DNA of 64,000 nucleotides, taken from the NCBI RefSeq assembly GCF_010500895.1, contig NZ_JAAAWO010000013.1, positions 51,428-115,427 of the forward strand. Direction: 5' to 3'. This document shows positions 63,742-64,000 of the stretch, piece after piece. Origin of the DNA: Alteromonas genovensis (GTDB lineage: Bacteria > Pseudomonadota > Gammaproteobacteria > Enterobacterales > Alteromonadaceae). Under the pieces are notes generated by a model. The model saw only the letters and a list, made by a program, of their open reading frames with translations. It was not told the origin of the DNA and did not search any database. How positions within the stretch are numbered: position 1 is the stretch's first letter; each line of letters starts with the position of its first letter. Made by a program: the position numbers and the translations under genes.

Positions 63742-63773
63742 AAAATCCCTGGCGAGAGTCGGGGATTTTTTTT
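63742..63773 (+). terminator. Rho-independent terminator of rpoD
   Basis: Stem AAAATCCC / GGGATTTT with a 12-base loop and an eight-T tail. Confidence 0.88.
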
Positions 63774-63855
63774 CGCTATGATTTTTTGCTATGAACAGCT
63801 AACCACATCATCTTAATGTTTCACTCTTTAACTAATATGAGTAAACATTAAGAGC

Positions 63856-63881
63856 AAAAAAAAGCCTCCGCAAGGTGGGCT
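63856..63881 (-). terminator. Possible minus-strand terminator
   Basis: Minus-strand reading AGCCCACC-TTGC-GGAGGCT (one bulge) followed by a run of seven T. It suggests a minus-strand gene beyond the right edge. Confidence 0.5.
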
Positions 63882-63892
63882 GATACTTAAAT

Positions 63893-63922
63893 AGGGATCT
63901 GAAAAGTCAGATCCCTTTTTTT
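63893..63922 (+). terminator. Plus-strand terminator near the window end
   Basis: Perfect 10-base stem AGGGATCTGA / TCAGATCCCT with a 4-base loop and a seven-T tail. It lies 120 bases past the rpoD terminator. Confidence 0.85.
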
Positions 63923-64000
63923 ATTTCATAGTGAAATCAGTTGTTTAATAGTGATGTAATATCATAAATCGCATTCGAGAGCAGATTTATATACAATAAA

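Larger units (their letters stand above)
63632..64000. other. Non-coding region downstream of rpoD
   Basis: 369 bases to the window end. It carries three hairpins with terminator form (listed separately). No tRNA or gene is seen. Confidence 0.5.

Overview
The window reads as a chromosomal segment of a marine gammaproteobacterium of the Alteromonas type. The grounds are the lptD-surA-pdxA-rsmA-apaG-apaH order, a split rpsU / yqeY / dnaG / rpoD block, FolB-FolK-UppP next to PlsY and TsaD, a DUF3450/TtpC-type TonB cluster, moderate GC and many exported proteins. Genus is an inference from gene order and protein style; no database was searched. There are no rRNA or tRNA genes, IS elements, prophage or CRISPR arrays that I can see.

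Layout. 1-4.7 kb: outer-membrane biogenesis and maintenance operon (lptD end, surA, pdxA, rsmA, apaG, apaH). 5-8 kb: a chemoreceptor behind a likely sigma-28 promoter, then a SOUL-family exported protein. 8.1-14.9 kb: lysC with a DUF192 lipoprotein, a periplasmic solute-binding-like protein, MltF, an exported ATP-dependent DNA ligase and a DUF4198 protein. 15-22.6 kb: a STAS-like protein, a hybrid histidine kinase, a long-form aconitase B, a PQQ-type sugar dehydrogenase and a small membrane protein. 22.7-29.5 kb: an acyl-CoA ligase, then a three-gene signalling operon (FIST sensor, soluble hybrid kinase, REC-HD-GYP regulator).

29.6-46 kb is the most coherent part. On the minus strand lie phoB, phoR and a PstS-like protein; a large lipoprotein built from two near-identical halves with a TonB-dependent receptor; and a TonB energiser operon (DUF3450, TtpC/TolQ-like, ExbB, ExbD, TonB, TPR). 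PHO-box-like sites can be read directly upstream of phoB, upstream of the lipoprotein-receptor pair and upstream of the energiser operon. I infer a phosphate-starvation-induced, TonB-driven outer-membrane uptake machine controlled by the adjacent PhoBR pair. A divergent orphan histidine kinase flanks it.

46-64 kb: rdgC; a cupin regulator divergent from a BenE-type transporter with two near-identical palindromic operators between them; an HDOD protein; a DPP III-like lipoprotein; a HIT protein; uppP-folK-folB / plsY; a type I phosphodiesterase; tsaD; and the rpsU-yqeY-dnaG-rpoD block.

Repeats are a second theme. Short tandem repeats (14, 15 and 25 bp units) occur between genes and, in frame, just after the signal peptides of two exported proteins. 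Two families of inverted-repeat element start exactly at, or next to, the stop codons of genes.
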